Positions 44,201-53,033 of a stretch of 64,000 nt of DNA are shown one piece after another. The translations under genes and the position numbers were made by a program. How positions within the stretch are numbered: position 1 is the first letter of the stretch; each line of letters begins with the position of its first letter. Below the pieces are notes generated by a model. It was given only the letters and a program-made list of their open reading frames with translations, was not told the DNA's origin and made no database searches. Source of the DNA: an uncultured Prevotellaceae bacterium (GTDB lineage: Bacteria; Bacteroidota; Bacteroidia; Bacteroidales; Bacteroidaceae); NCBI GenBank assembly GCA_900319225.1, contig ONNV01000010.1, positions 155,237 to 219,236 of the forward strand. The letters run 5' to 3'.

Positions 44201-45657
44201 CAATTGTATTTCTTGACTGCGCGGAACAGACGGTTCCAGCGGATCTTGCCTTTCTGTCCCCAGTGCTTGTCCTGGTCAAGTGACAGCCAGATGAATACCG
44301 GACGGCCCACAATATGGTCCTCTGGTACATAACCCCAGTAACGTGAGTCAAGGCTGTTATGGCGGTTATCGCCCATCATCCAGTAGTAATCCATCTTGAA
44401 GGTGTAGCTGGTAGCCTTCTCTCCGTTAATTAGTATGGTTCCGTCATGTTCCACCTTGAGGTCATTGGACTCATATACCCTGATGATACGCTCGTAGAGA
44501 GGCAGGTTCTCAAGACTGAGTTGAACGGTTTCTCCCTTGGCCGGAATCCAGATTGGTCCGTAATCATCCACAGTCCAGTGGTGATTCATGTTATGCGGGA
44601 ACATCCAATCAGATTCTGCCTTATCCCATGTACGTCGTGCTATGGTATCGGCTATATCCTTGCGCTTCTCCAGAATCTCCAACGCCTTAGCGGTAAGAGG
44701 AATCTCAACTATTCCCTTGCGGTTATATGAAGGTTTGAGACCGTCACTGCTCAGGTCCATTTTTTCCCTCAGCTCATCAGGTATGGGTTTGAGCAGTCTT
44801 ACCATATAGTTGTGCTGAACTGCGTCCGGCTGTTTGTTGGCAACTCCGTCCAGATAGATTATTCCATCCTTTATCTCAAGTGTCTGTCCGGGCAGTCCTA
44901 CACAACGTTTCACGTAGTTCTCACGGCGGTCTACAGGTCTTGTTATGACCTTTCCGAACAGGTTCTCGTGCTGCAGTATGATCTGGCGTCCAAGACTGTA
45001 GTAATAGTCATACAGGCGGCGCTGCTGTAGTACTGAGAGGGTATCGGGATCATAATACTTGTGCAGCATGTTGTTACTGTAATCCCGTCCCTCCTTGTAG
45101 GCCTGAATATAGTAGTCTATTACCTGTGTGTTGGTTACGACCGTATCGCCCGACGGGTAATTGAATACCACTATGTCATTCAGCTTTATCTTGCCAATTC
45201 CCTTTACGCGGTCATACGGCCATTGGGGCTTGTCAAAATAGCTCTTGCCGCCACCGGGGAACGTGTTCTGTGTGAGGGGCATGGTAAGCGGGGTCATGGG
45301 CTTGCGCGGACCGTAGGCCACCTTGCTTACATACAGATGGTCACCTATGAGCAGGGATTTTTCAAGTGATGAAGTAGGTATAGCGTAGTTCTGGAACAGG
45401 AATATGTTTACAAAGTATACTGCAACCAATGCAAATACAATTGCATCTATCCATTCAAATATCTGATACAGGGTCTTGTTCTTAAGGCTTTTCCACCATT
45501 TCCAGTTAATGATGCGTGTAACGAATGCATCAAAGATTAAAGGTATGAGTATAATTCCAAGCCAGCTTCTGACCCATATCAGGAACAGAACGTACAGGAT
45601 AAGGTAAACAGTTGCCTTGATCCAGTTCTTACGGCTAACCTCCTTCAGATTTTTCAT
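44200..45657 (-). CDS. lepB: Signal peptidase I
   Basis: Membrane protease that removes signal peptides. 485 residues, longer than E. coli LepB (324). Three N-terminal hydrophobic segments (about 14-30, 32-48, 70-88) precede the catalytic domain. Box B is IPTSSLEKSLLIGD, with Ser97 at the nucleophile position. The general-base Lys is in ENYVKRCVGLPGQ and the C-terminal box is GDNRHNSLDSRYWG. Insertions between boxes account for the extra length and are common in Bacteroidetes. It is upstream of WbqC by a 1-nt overlap and downstream of dapB. Confidence 0.94.
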   Translation of the reverse strand: MKNLKEVSRKNWIKATVYLILYVLFLIWVRSWLGIILIPLIFDAFVTRIINWKWWKSLKNKTLYQIFEWIDAIVFALVAVYFVNIFLFQNYAIPTSSLEKSLLIGDHLYVSKVAYGPRKPMTPLTMPLTQNTFPGGGKSYFDKPQWPYDRVKGIGKIKLNDIVVFNYPSGDTVVTNTQVIDYYIQAYKEGRDYSNNMLHKYYDPDTLSVLQQRRLYDYYYSLGRQIILQHENLFGKVITRPVDRRENYVKRCVGLPGQTLEIKDGIIYLDGVANKQPDAVQHNYMVRLLKPIPDELREKMDLSSDGLKPSYNRKGIVEIPLTAKALEILEKRKDIADTIARRTWDKAESDWMFPHNMNHHWTVDDYGPIWIPAKGETVQLSLENLPLYERIIRVYESNDLKVEHDGTILINGEKATSYTFKMDYYWMMGDNRHNSLDSRYWGYVPEDHIVGRPVFIWLSLDQDKHWGQKGKIRWNRLFRAVKKYN

Positions 45658-45669
45658 TTGAGTCTTTTG

Positions 45670-46428
45670 TTACAGGGAGTTCATAAGATCATCCATCTTG
45701 AGGAATCCCTTATGGTTTACTGTGTATTCTGCTGCAAGCACAGCTCCAAGTGCCAGACCGCTGCGGTCCTTGGCATAATGGATAATCTTTATGAAATCTG
45801 CACTTGAATCATAGGTTATCTCGTGGATTCCTGCAATCTCGCCCTCGCGAATGGAGTCTACGCGTATGTTCTGGGGCTCACATTCGGTACTGCCGCTTAC
45901 AGTCCCGTCAGGATTGAGCAGAAGACCCTTGCTCCAGCCTGTCTTGCGGTCCAGCTGGCTGATGATACCCTCGGCAAGCGTGATGGCTGTACCGCTGGGT
46001 GCATCCAGCTTATGGATGTGGTGAGTCTCGGACATGCTGACCTCATACATGGGATAGCTGTTCATGAGCTTGGCCAGATATGTGTTGATTTTGGCAAACA
46101 GAGCCACGCCGATGCTGAAGTTGCTGGACCAGAACAGAGTCTTGCTGCCGTCCTTGCAGAGGTCCTGCATCTCCTGGCAGTGGTCTGCCATCCATCCGGT
46201 ACTGCCGCTTACTACCTTGACTCCGTGCTCAAAGCATTTGAGAATGTTGCCATAGGCCTGTGTGGGAGCGGTAAACTCTATTGCCACATCAGCGCTCTTG
46301 AACTCGGGGCTGTCAAAGTCCTGGGGGTTGTCAATATCTATCTTGCAAACTACGTTGTGACCGCGTGACAGAGCTATCTTCTCTATCTCGTGGCCCATCT
46401 TACCATATCCAATTAGAGCTATCTTCAT
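45670..46428 (-). CDS. dapB: 4-hydroxy-tetrahydrodipicolinate reductase
   Basis: Lysine/diaminopimelate pathway reductase using NAD(P)H. 252 residues: Rossmann start MKIALIGYGKMGHEIE, GSTGW, SSNFSIGVALF, and the catalytic region ETHHIHKLDAPSGTA. It supplies peptidoglycan precursor. It is located 3 nt after the Spy-like gene and 12 nt before lepB, so the three are probably one unit. Confidence 0.96.
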   Translation of the reverse strand: MKIALIGYGKMGHEIEKIALSRGHNVVCKIDIDNPQDFDSPEFKSADVAIEFTAPTQAYGNILKCFEHGVKVVSGSTGWMADHCQEMQDLCKDGSKTLFWSSNFSIGVALFAKINTYLAKLMNSYPMYEVSMSETHHIHKLDAPSGTAITLAEGIISQLDRKTGWSKGLLLNPDGTVSGSTECEPQNIRVDSIREGEIAGIHEITYDSSADFIKIIHYAKDRSGLALGAVLAAEYTVNHKGFLKMDDLMNSL

Positions 46429-46431
46429 AGA

Positions 46432-46959
46432 TTAAAACATGCTTTGAGTATTATCCTTGACGTGCTGCAGAATGCTGCTGAACTTGTTGTCCATGGTTGT
46501 ACCGGGCAACTCCTTCCATTTTGCATACTGGTCTTCATTAAGTGCCTTCTTGTAACGCTTGTCAAATTTCTCAATGATCTGGTTATAAATCTTGCGGGCA
46601 CCCTCAGTATCAAACTTGACCTCTGTCTCTGGCTGAGCTGCCATCATGCCACGGCCGCGGAAACCGCCGTTCTGCATCATCTGGTACTCTCTTACAGACA
46701 TCTGGAGGTTGCGGCAAAGCTCCTCAAACTCCTGAGCGTACAGTTTGATAACCTTGTCAAACTGCTTCTCTGTCAGGTCCAGATAACCTGCTACATCCTG
46801 AATACGGGCGTTTGCTATAGAGTCTGACTCAAGCTCATAGAAAGGTTTGTTGGCTCCTCCCATGGGCATACGGCCTCCCATAGGACGTCCGCCCATGGGC
46901 TGTGCTGTTGCAATTACTGCCACAAGGCAAGCTGCAATTGTAAAAAGTAATTTCTTCAT
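46432..46959 (-). CDS. Spy-like periplasmic protein
   Basis: 175 residues with a signal peptide (cleavage after ATAQ-like ATA, about residue 19). The mature N-terminus is a Met/Gly/Pro/Arg repeat (PMGGRPMGGRMPMGG). The rest is helical and charged, with LDLTEKQFDKVIKLYAQEF and ALNEDQYAKWKELPG, resembling LTxxQ-motif Spy/CpxP-type chaperone or metal-sensing proteins. It precedes dapB and lepB. The function is uncertain; Spy-like chaperone activity is inferred from the motif. Confidence 0.7.
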   Translation of the reverse strand: MKKLLFTIAACLVAVIATAQPMGGRPMGGRMPMGGANKPFYELESDSIANARIQDVAGYLDLTEKQFDKVIKLYAQEFEELCRNLQMSVREYQMMQNGGFRGRGMMAAQPETEVKFDTEGARKIYNQIIEKFDKRYKKALNEDQYAKWKELPGTTMDNKFSSILQHVKDNTQSMF

Positions 46960-47002
46960 TGTTATGTGTTAAAAATATTTGGTAGTAAAAGCTTTAAAGC
47001 AA

Positions 47003-47039
47003 AGATACTCTTTCCAGTTATGCGCCGGAAAGAGTATCT
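47003..47039 (-). terminator. Terminator after pckA
   Basis: A perfect 13-bp stem (47003-47015 with 47027-47039) has an 11-nt loop, 22 nt after the pckA stop on the minus strand. The following tract (TTGCTTT) is weakly T-rich, so termination may be partial. Confidence 0.7.
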
Positions 47040-47061
47040 CTAAAATATGTAAGTCTAATTA

Positions 47062-48675
47062 TTAGAGCTTCGGTCCAGCTGCAACGAGAGCCTTACCAGC
47101 CTCATTACCCTCATACTTCTTGAAGTTCTTGATGAAGCGGCCAGCCAGATCCTTAGCCTTCTCCTCCCACTCTGAAGCGTTGGCGTAAGTGTCGCGAGGA
47201 TCAAGGATTGCAGGATTTACGTTAGGCAGAGCTGTGGGAACCTCAAAGTCAAAGAAGGGGATCTTCTTGGTCTGAGCCTTGAGGATGCTGCCATCCAGGA
47301 TAGCGTCGATGATACCACGGGTATCAGGAATTGAGATACGCTTGCCTGTGCCGTTCCAACCGGTGTTAACCAGGTAAGCCTTGGCACCGCTCTTCTCCAT
47401 CTTCTTAACCAGCTCCTCAGCATACTTGGTAGGATGCAGCTCAAGGAATGCCTGGCCGAAGCAAGCTGAGAATGTGGGAGTGGGCTCGGTGATACCGCGC
47501 TCAGTACCAGCCAGCTTAGCTGTGAAACCTGACAGGAAGTAGTACTTGGTCTGCTCGGGAGTCAGGATTGATACAGGAGGCAGAACGCCGAATGCATCGG
47601 CTGACAGGAAGATAACGTTCTTAGCGTCAGGACCTGCACTCTTGCCGTTTACCTTCTGGGCAATCTTCTCGATGTGGTCGATAGGATATGATACACGTGT
47701 GTTCTCAGTAACGGTCTTGTCAGCGAAGTCAATCTTACCGTTCTTATCAACAGTTACGTTCTCCAACAGAGCGTTACGCTTGATGGCACCGTAGATGTCG
47801 GGCTCGTTCTCCTTGCTCAGGTTGATAACCTTAGCGTAGCAGCCGCCCTCCAGGTTGAATACGCCCTCATCATCCCATCCGTGCTCGTCATCACCGATGA
47901 GCAGACGCTTAGGATCAGTTGAAAGAGTGGTCTTACCAGTACCTGACAGACCAAAGAATATAGCGGTGTTCTTACCCTCCATGTCAGTGTTGGCAGAGCA
48001 GTGCATTGAAGCGATACCCTGCAGAGGCAGATAGTAGTTCTGCATTGAGAACATACCCTTCTTCATTTCACCACCGTACCATGTGTTGATGATAACCTGC
48101 TGACGTGACTTGGTGTTGAAAGCAACGCAGGTGTCTGAGTTCAGACCCAGCTCCTTGTAGTTCTCAACCTTTGCCTTGCTGGCGTTGAAGATAACAAAGT
48201 TGGGCTGGAACTTCTCCAACTCCTCTGCTGAAGGCTGGATGAACATGTTCTTGATGAAGTGAGCCTGCCATGCAACCTCAACGATAAAACGTACTGCAAG
48301 ACGGGTAGCCTCGTTAGCGCCGCAGAATGCGTCAACTACATAAAGCTCCTTGCCGGAAAGCTCCTTGATGGCAATCTCCTTAACCTTTGCCCAAACCTCC
48401 TCGGTCATGGGGTGGTTATCATTCTTGTACTCATCAGAGGTCCACCATACGTTGTTGTGACTCTCGTCGTTGTCAACAATGTACTTGTCCTTAGGAGAAC
48501 GACCGGTAAATACGCCAGTCATTACGTTAACTGCGCCAAGCTCGGTCTCCTGACCCTTGTCATAACCGGTCAGACCAGCCTTGGTCTCCTCTTTGAACAG
48601 TTCCTCATAAGAAGGATTGTGTGCAATCACGGTTGAACCGTTGATTCCGTACACGCTTAAATCGATTTTTGCCAT
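47062..48675 (-). CDS. pckA: Phosphoenolpyruvate carboxykinase (ATP)
   Basis: Interconverts oxaloacetate plus ATP and PEP plus CO2 plus ADP. 537 residues with the substrate Arg segment [12 protein letters not shown], the P-loop [11 protein letters not shown], the metal site [16 protein letters not shown] and the late [12 protein letters not shown]-type motif ([15 protein letters not shown]). In gut Bacteroidetes it often runs toward oxaloacetate, fixing CO2 on the way to succinate/propionate. It is monocistronic, with its own promoter and terminator. Highly biased codon use suggests strong expression. Confidence 0.97.
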   Translation of the reverse strand: MAKIDLSVYGINGSTVIAHNPSYEELFKEETKAGLTGYDKGQETELGAVNVMTGVFTGRSPKDKYIVDNDESHNNVWWTSDEYKNDNHPMTEEVWAKVKEIAIKELSGKELYVVDAFCGANEATRLAVRFIVEVAWQAHFIKNMFIQPSAEELEKFQPNFVIFNASKAKVENYKELGLNSDTCVAFNTKSRQQVIINTWYGGEMKKGMFSMQNYYLPLQGIASMHCSANTDMEGKNTAIFFGLSGTGKTTLSTDPKRLLIGDDEHGWDDEGVFNLEGGCYAKVINLSKENEPDIYGAIKRNALLENVTVDKNGKIDFADKTVTENTRVSYPIDHIEKIAQKVNGKSAGPDAKNVIFLSADAFGVLPPVSILTPEQTKYYFLSGFTAKLAGTERGITEPTPTFSACFGQAFLELHPTKYAEELVKKMEKSGAKAYLVNTGWNGTGKRISIPDTRGIIDAILDGSILKAQTKKIPFFDFEVPTALPNVNPAILDPRDTYANASEWEEKAKDLAGRFIKNFKKYEGNEAGKALVAAGPKL

Positions 48676-48757
48676 TGTTTTGTATGAATTTATTGTTGAA
48701 CACTCTCAAAATCTGTGGTTTACGTGCCCGTTTTAAAGCACCCTTGTAAACCGGCTA

Positions 48758-48786
48758 CAAAATTACTCTGTTTTCAGCTAACCAAA
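48758..48786 (-). promoter_or_regulatory. Promoter of pckA
   Basis: On the minus strand TTTG (48783-48786), 17 bp and TAATTTTG (48758-48765) resemble the -33/-7 pair, giving a leader of about 75 nt. No riboswitch-like fold was recognised in the leader. Confidence 0.5.
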
Positions 48787-48861
48787 AACTCCAGACCGCC
48801 TTTTTACGTGCGTATGCACATTATTTAATATTTGATAACAAAACTGCCTACCATACATTAC

Positions 48862-48892
48862 AAAAAAGAAGGCCGGATTTGATCCGACCTTC
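48862..48892 (-). terminator. Terminator of the BspA-like/fasciclin unit
   Basis: An 11-bp stem (48868-48878 with 48882-48892, one G-T pair) with a 3-nt loop is followed on the minus strand by six T residues (48862-48867). It lies 25 nt after the BspA-like stop. Confidence 0.88.
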
Positions 48893-48917
48893 CAATTAAT
48901 GGTTCAAACAGGGCAAA

Positions 48918-51900
48918 TTACCTTATCATGAACGTAATGCCGTTGATGATGTACAGACCCGGTGAGAGTTGTTCAATGGATTCAGCATCAACTATGCGTC
49001 CCATAGAATCGTAGATTATCATTTTATCGGTAATATCTATGTCAGTATCCAAACGTATGGGTTCCACAGATGTATCGATTGCAATGTTCTTGAACAGTTT
49101 CCATCCATTAGCATCTTGATAAGTCCCAACTGACCCATCGGGTACATAAAGAGTTGCATTGTTGAACACTTTCTCCGAGAATGGTCCTGCATATGCCTGT
49201 TCTGGGAACTCATCTCCTATAGGCTCAAAGAATAGCTGGTCAAGCGCCACCTTTTTTGTGATACCGTTTCCTTTTATAGTAGTTATCCGTACAGTCACGC
49301 TAAGACATTCAGGAATATTCAGAGTGTTGGGTATGAATACAGAATCATAATCAGCTGCTCCCGTCTCAAAACTAATTCTTGTTGATCCTTTCCTGCCCGA
49401 ATAAATAGTAACATTTCCATCAGAAGTATTCGCAATTACTTGGAAACTGATTTTGTTTGGTAACTCATCACTGTTGGGAACTACTCCTACTCCGATTCTG
49501 TATGAACCGGCCGGAATGTAATTGGAAACAAAATCATAAGTCCAGGTTGAAGACTGGTGAGATATTTCGGTGACATACCGGTTTAGTTTAGAATTTTGAA
49601 TTCTGTTTACAATAAAGTTGTCGTCTGCAATGATGAAATCATTGAAACTAACTGCTATTGTTTGTGGAACATCATACAAGTTCATCAAACCGGGAGTTGG
49701 AGTATGAGCCGCAACACTGCTGATATTGTTGCATTTGTTGAAAGCATTTTTACCTATCTCGGGCGATCCTTCAAAGGTAACCCATTCAAGTCTGTTACAG
49801 TTTTCAAATGCCCTTTCTCCTACTATTTCTACACTGGTTGGTATTTGGATGAATCTTAGATCTGTGCAATCCTTAAATGAGAAGTCGGAGACTTTTGTAA
49901 CTGATGAAGGTATATAGTATCCTCCCTTGTGGGCTGTAGGGCATATTATGAGAGTGGTGCAATCCTTGTTTAGCAATACTCCGTCAACAGAGGCATAGTG
50001 AGTATTACCGTTTAATACTGTGATACTCTCTAATTGTGATTCCATGGAATATGATCTTGGCCTTGGAATATAAGTGTCGTTATAGGAAGGGTTAATGAAG
50101 TAGTAACGCTCAACTAATGTATCGTAAGGAGTAAAGAAGAAAACCCCGGAGTCTATATAGTTTACATATTCCGATACTACAACTTCCTTTATACCTTTTG
50201 TCAGGATATTCTTTAAATTGTTTATGGAATCATCCAGAATGGTGACGCTACTAATGTTGTTGCATTTGTACAGGTTGAAATCAATAGGAGACTCCTTGTA
50301 TATGTATGTTACAGTGTCATATTGATTTGGCTCTGGAGCCTCCAAGTCTCGCCACAGTTGCATCAGTTTGGTTTCCTTGAATGAAACTGCCACTGATTGC
50401 AATTTATCACAACCATCAAATACGGAGCTGATATATCCTGCTTCATAACTAGGGTTCTGGGGGCTGCTTGTTCTTATTCCCGTTCCGGAATAATCAGGTT
50501 CCTGCTGATAGTCGTATCTTCCACTTGGATAGTCGCATTCATATACAGCTTTCACTGTTCTTGGAATATAAACGGTTTCAAGATTGCTTAAACCCCGGAA
50601 AGCGTTGGCCGGTATTGTATCCCAATCAAACTCGTAATTGTAGCCTCCTCCCTTTGGACCGGCGGTCTTAAGGGCGTCACATCCTTCAAAATGATCAAGA
50701 AGGTAACTATACCAATTATAATAATCATATTCGTTAGACCTGGTTATTTTGTTAACTGTTGACGGTAAAGACAGGTATGAAAGGGAGTTGCAATCATAGA
50801 AGGTGTTGAAATAGATGGTGGTAACACCTGATGGAACAATTATTGACTTCAAGGAACTGCATCCGGCGAATGCATATTCACCTATGCTGTCAACCTTTGA
50901 AGGTATGTTTATTGATTCAAGACTGCTGCATCCTTCAACCAGATGAGGTGCGATATAACTGATTCCTGAAGGTAGTGTCAATGACGTAAGACTGCTGCAA
51001 TTTGAAAATGCGTAATCCCAGATTTCTGATACGCCAGCCGGTATGTTGATTGATGGAAGACTGCTGCAGCCAGAGAAAGCACCAGACATGATAGTGTCAA
51101 CACTTGAAGGGATGGTAACTGATGTCAAACTTAAGCAACCACTGAAAACGCCTCCTTCTATTGTTGTAACACCAGAGGGTATGTCAATCGAGGTTAAACT
51201 GCTGCAACCTGAAAAAGCGGAGTTTTCTATTCGTTTAATACCGGAGTGAAGGTTGACTGTCTTTAATCCGATGCAATCCATAAAAGAACACCAACTGATA
51301 CTGGTAATACTCTCCGGGATTGTTATTGACTCCAAGCCGGAGCAACCGTAAAATGCAAATGAACCGATGCTTATAACATTTGACGGAATATCAATAGATG
51401 TCAAACCACTACATCCGGAAAATGCATAATAACGTATGTCGGTTACGTCTTGGGGTATAATCGTGTTTTTGCATCCTGAAATCAAAGTGTTGTTTTTGGT
51501 ATGAATTATTGCGTTACAACCATATCGGCTGTCATAGACTGAATTGTCAGGGTCTACTGATATGGAATTTAAACCAATACATCCACTAAAAGGATTGCCC
51601 TCAATAGTATTGACACTTGATGGTATTACTATAGAGGTCAATATTGTATTACCGGAAAAGGCGTTACCCGTTATAGCCGTTACAGTGTTTGGAATGAATG
51701 CGTTACCGGATCCGTATACCAAACGGTCCTTTTTTAGATGATAATACTCTCCACTATAGTAACGGTTAGATGTAGCACTTTGATCTTCATCTGATTCATA
51801 CCAGAATACTCCATCAACGGATTCAATTATAGCGTTGCAGTTGTCTCTGCTGTCAAAAACCGGATTGCCGGGATTAACTGATATTGATTCCAAATTTGTG

Positions 51901-53006
51901 CAATAGTTGAATAGATAATGGTCAAGACAAGTTACAGCATCGCCAATGACAATTGTCTTTAATGTGTATCGGGAATTCTCAATGAGTCGGATTCTGTCCA
52001 ATGATACGTTGGCATTCCAATTCAGTGTTTCAATAGAGTACAGACGATCAAAAGATCTGCGGTTAATAGTCTTTACACTGGCGGGGATTGTGATTTCTTT
52101 TAATCTGGTGCAGTTATAGAAAGCTCCGGTATATTCAATTCCAGTAACATCATTGCCAAAGATTAATGCTTCAGGTTGCGCCTTTTCCAATATGTCTTTG
52201 GGTGAATTGTTGGAATTCCAATACAAGGTCTTGATTCCAGCGATAGAATAATCGCTCATGGTAGGAATAATGGCCGGTAATTGTAAAGTCATACTATTGC
52301 AACCATAAAATGCACACTCTCCTATAGAAGTTATGCTTGATGGAATCTCTACTGTGGTTAAGGCGGTGCAACCCTGGAAAACGCCGTCTTCAATGCTTGT
52401 CATGCTTTCCGGTATGGCTACCGATAACAGCCCCGTACAATCAAGAAAAGCCCATTTACCAATACTGTCAATACTGTAAGGCAGATTAATGCTTGTCAAT
52501 CCGGAACAGCCGTAGAACGCGCATTCTCCGATGCTTGTAGCAGTGACAGGTGTGACAGTATTCTTACAACCGGCTATAAGTGTGTTTGTTGCTTTCTTCA
52601 TTACTGCGTTGCAGTTGTCGCGACTATCATAGACATCGTTGTCTGGTGATACCTTTATTGATTCCAGGCTGTTACAGCCATAAAACGCTCCGGCGGGTAT
52701 CTGTATTACGCTTCCTGGAATGCTGATAGAGGTGAGTTGCTTACAGCACTTAAAGGCCATATCAGATATGGCTTTTACGTCATAATTGTTTCCATTATGT
52801 GTTATGGAGGATGGAATGGATACCTCTCCCTGGTAATGATCAGTATTACCCAAGGTGGTTACAACTGCCATTAGGTTATCCCCGTTTCCACTTAGAGTGT
52901 CTGGCATAAGGCGGTAATAAATACCATTCACATCAAATATCTGCGATTGGGCACAAATAGCTGTTATGTAGATCAAAGCCCAAATTGATAGTATTATCCT
53001 TTTCAT
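48918..53006 (-). CDS. BspA-like leucine-rich-repeat surface protein
   Basis: 1362 residues from the ATG at 53006 (MKRIILSIW signal peptide, cleavage near ICAQ). Most of the protein is tandem LRR_5/BspA repeats of about 23 residues with the pattern FxGCSxLTSIxIPSxVTSIG. Between them recur modules with VYDSRDNCNAI and TLIxGCKNTxIP (at least three copies). A non-repeat domain near the C-terminus (SYRIGVGVVPNSDEL, ISFETGAADYDSVFIP) looks like a beta-sandwich. The last 35 residues (YDSMGRIVDAESIEQLSPGLYII) resemble a short Por-secretion-tail-like motif. Such proteins mediate adhesion. It is AT-richer than neighbours and 27 nt downstream of the fasciclin gene. Confidence 0.9.
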   Translation of the reverse strand: MKRIILSIWALIYITAICAQSQIFDVNGIYYRLMPDTLSGNGDNLMAVVTTLGNTDHYQGEVSIPSSITHNGNNYDVKAISDMAFKCCKQLTSISIPGSVIQIPAGAFYGCNSLESIKVSPDNDVYDSRDNCNAVMKKATNTLIAGCKNTVTPVTATSIGECAFYGCSGLTSINLPYSIDSIGKWAFLDCTGLLSVAIPESMTSIEDGVFQGCTALTTVEIPSSITSIGECAFYGCNSMTLQLPAIIPTMSDYSIAGIKTLYWNSNNSPKDILEKAQPEALIFGNDVTGIEYTGAFYNCTRLKEITIPASVKTINRRSFDRLYSIETLNWNANVSLDRIRLIENSRYTLKTIVIGDAVTCLDHYLFNYCTNLESISVNPGNPVFDSRDNCNAIIESVDGVFWYESDEDQSATSNRYYSGEYYHLKKDRLVYGSGNAFIPNTVTAITGNAFSGNTILTSIVIPSSVNTIEGNPFSGCIGLNSISVDPDNSVYDSRYGCNAIIHTKNNTLISGCKNTIIPQDVTDIRYYAFSGCSGLTSIDIPSNVISIGSFAFYGCSGLESITIPESITSISWCSFMDCIGLKTVNLHSGIKRIENSAFSGCSSLTSIDIPSGVTTIEGGVFSGCLSLTSVTIPSSVDTIMSGAFSGCSSLPSINIPAGVSEIWDYAFSNCSSLTSLTLPSGISYIAPHLVEGCSSLESINIPSKVDSIGEYAFAGCSSLKSIIVPSGVTTIYFNTFYDCNSLSYLSLPSTVNKITRSNEYDYYNWYSYLLDHFEGCDALKTAGPKGGGYNYEFDWDTIPANAFRGLSNLETVYIPRTVKAVYECDYPSGRYDYQQEPDYSGTGIRTSSPQNPSYEAGYISSVFDGCDKLQSVAVSFKETKLMQLWRDLEAPEPNQYDTVTYIYKESPIDFNLYKCNNISSVTILDDSINNLKNILTKGIKEVVVSEYVNYIDSGVFFFTPYDTLVERYYFINPSYNDTYIPRPRSYSMESQLESITVLNGNTHYASVDGVLLNKDCTTLIICPTAHKGGYYIPSSVTKVSDFSFKDCTDLRFIQIPTSVEIVGERAFENCNRLEWVTFEGSPEIGKNAFNKCNNISSVAAHTPTPGLMNLYDVPQTIAVSFNDFIIADDNFIVNRIQNSKLNRYVTEISHQSSTWTYDFVSNYIPAGSYRIGVGVVPNSDELPNKISFQVIANTSDGNVTIYSGRKGSTRISFETGAADYDSVFIPNTLNIPECLSVTVRITTIKGNGITKKVALDQLFFEPIGDEFPEQAYAGPFSEKVFNNATLYVPDGSVGTYQDANGWKLFKNIAIDTSVEPIRLDTDIDITDKMIIYDSMGRIVDAESIEQLSPGLYIINGITFMIR

Positions 53007-53033
53007 AATAGTGCGCATTTTTGAGTAAAACAA

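Noticed and set aside
48918-49030. Full type IX secretion C-terminal domain on the BspA-like protein
   Set aside because: Only a short YDSMGRIV/SPGLYII-like end is present; the complete domain of about 70-80 residues is not evident.
50800-51300. CRISPR-like spaced repeats
   Set aside because: The repeated words encode leucine-rich repeats in frame and vary in a protein-constrained way; there are no uniform repeats or spacers.
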